A stretch of DNA of 6,831 nucleotides from positions 278,714 through 285,544 of the forward strand of contig CP070731.1 of assembly GCA_020347545.1 (NCBI GenBank), read 5' to 3'. This DNA is from Flavobacteriaceae bacterium. Its GTDB lineage: Bacteria > Bacteroidota > Bacteroidia > Flavobacteriales > Flavobacteriaceae. Positions 6,788-6,831 of this stretch are shown piece after piece (positions within the stretch are counted from its first letter, which is position 1; each line of letters opens with the position of its first letter). The notes under the pieces are model-generated. The model saw only the letters and a program-made list of their open reading frames with translations. It did not search any database and was not told where the DNA came from. The position numbers and the translations under genes were made by a program.

Positions 6788-6809
6788 AATATTATGAGTT
6801 GAATCTTAC

Positions 6810-6828
6810 TGCAAAATTGCAAAATATA
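6810..6828 (-). promoter_or_regulatory. candidate promoter of the aminotransferase-murB operon, with tandem ATTTTGCA repeat
   Basis: The minus strand reads TATATTTTGCA, close to the TAnnTTTG(CA) -7 element of Bacteroidota but with one extra T. An exact tandem copy of ATTTTGCA (6818-6825 and 6810-6817) follows. The distance to the ATG at 6787 is about 22 to 40 bases, which fits a short leader. The -33 element would lie outside the window, so it cannot be tested here. Confidence 0.45.
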
Positions 6829-6831
6829 ATT

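Noticed and set aside
1..6831. A multi-gene defence, mobile or secretion system
   Set aside because: No transposase, integrase, nuclease, toxin-antitoxin pair, CRISPR repeat or secretion component was found; genes are intact and of housekeeping type.

Overview
The window looks like chromosomal DNA from a member of the Bacteroidota, most likely a flavobacterium. This rests on the A+T-rich base composition, the lack of Shine-Dalgarno sequences, TAnnTTTG-type promoter boxes, and protein families typical of that phylum: an EF-G2-type second elongation factor, a small cysteine-rich 'membrane or secreted protein', and an N-end-rule-type transferase. No mobile element, CRISPR array, rRNA or tRNA was seen. 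All supported genes lie on the minus strand, so transcription runs from high to low coordinates. Every plus-strand open frame appears to be a shadow of these genes.

In transcription order, the first unit (6787 to 4593) is a fold-type I PLP aminotransferase of the aspartate aminotransferase family followed by murB. The two overlap by one base (TAATG), so they are probably translationally coupled. A gap of about 200 bp follows. It carries a candidate promoter box and a 7-bp inverted repeat ahead of a second-type elongation factor G (4385 to 2280). That gene ends at a textbook intrinsic terminator (2227-2260).

An N-end-rule-like aminoacyl transferase (2212 to 1445) starts only 14 bp beyond the terminator's U-tract and has no visible promoter of its own. 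A good TAATTTTG -7 box (1369-1376) then drives a tight pair: a 73-residue, one-TM, four-cysteine protein resembling the NqrM/DUF539 architecture, and a membrane glycosyltransferase of family 2. A further gene may begin at the extreme left edge.

Functionally this is mostly a housekeeping region: amino acid metabolism, peptidoglycan precursor synthesis, translation and envelope glycosylation. I did not find a clearly new multi-gene system. Three proteins carry altered signature residues. The elongation factor lacks the catalytic His of the G3 motif (DTPGL instead of DTPGH). The transferase lacks the CxxC of the ATE N-terminal domain. The small cysteine protein looks NqrM-like but sits beside no nqr gene.
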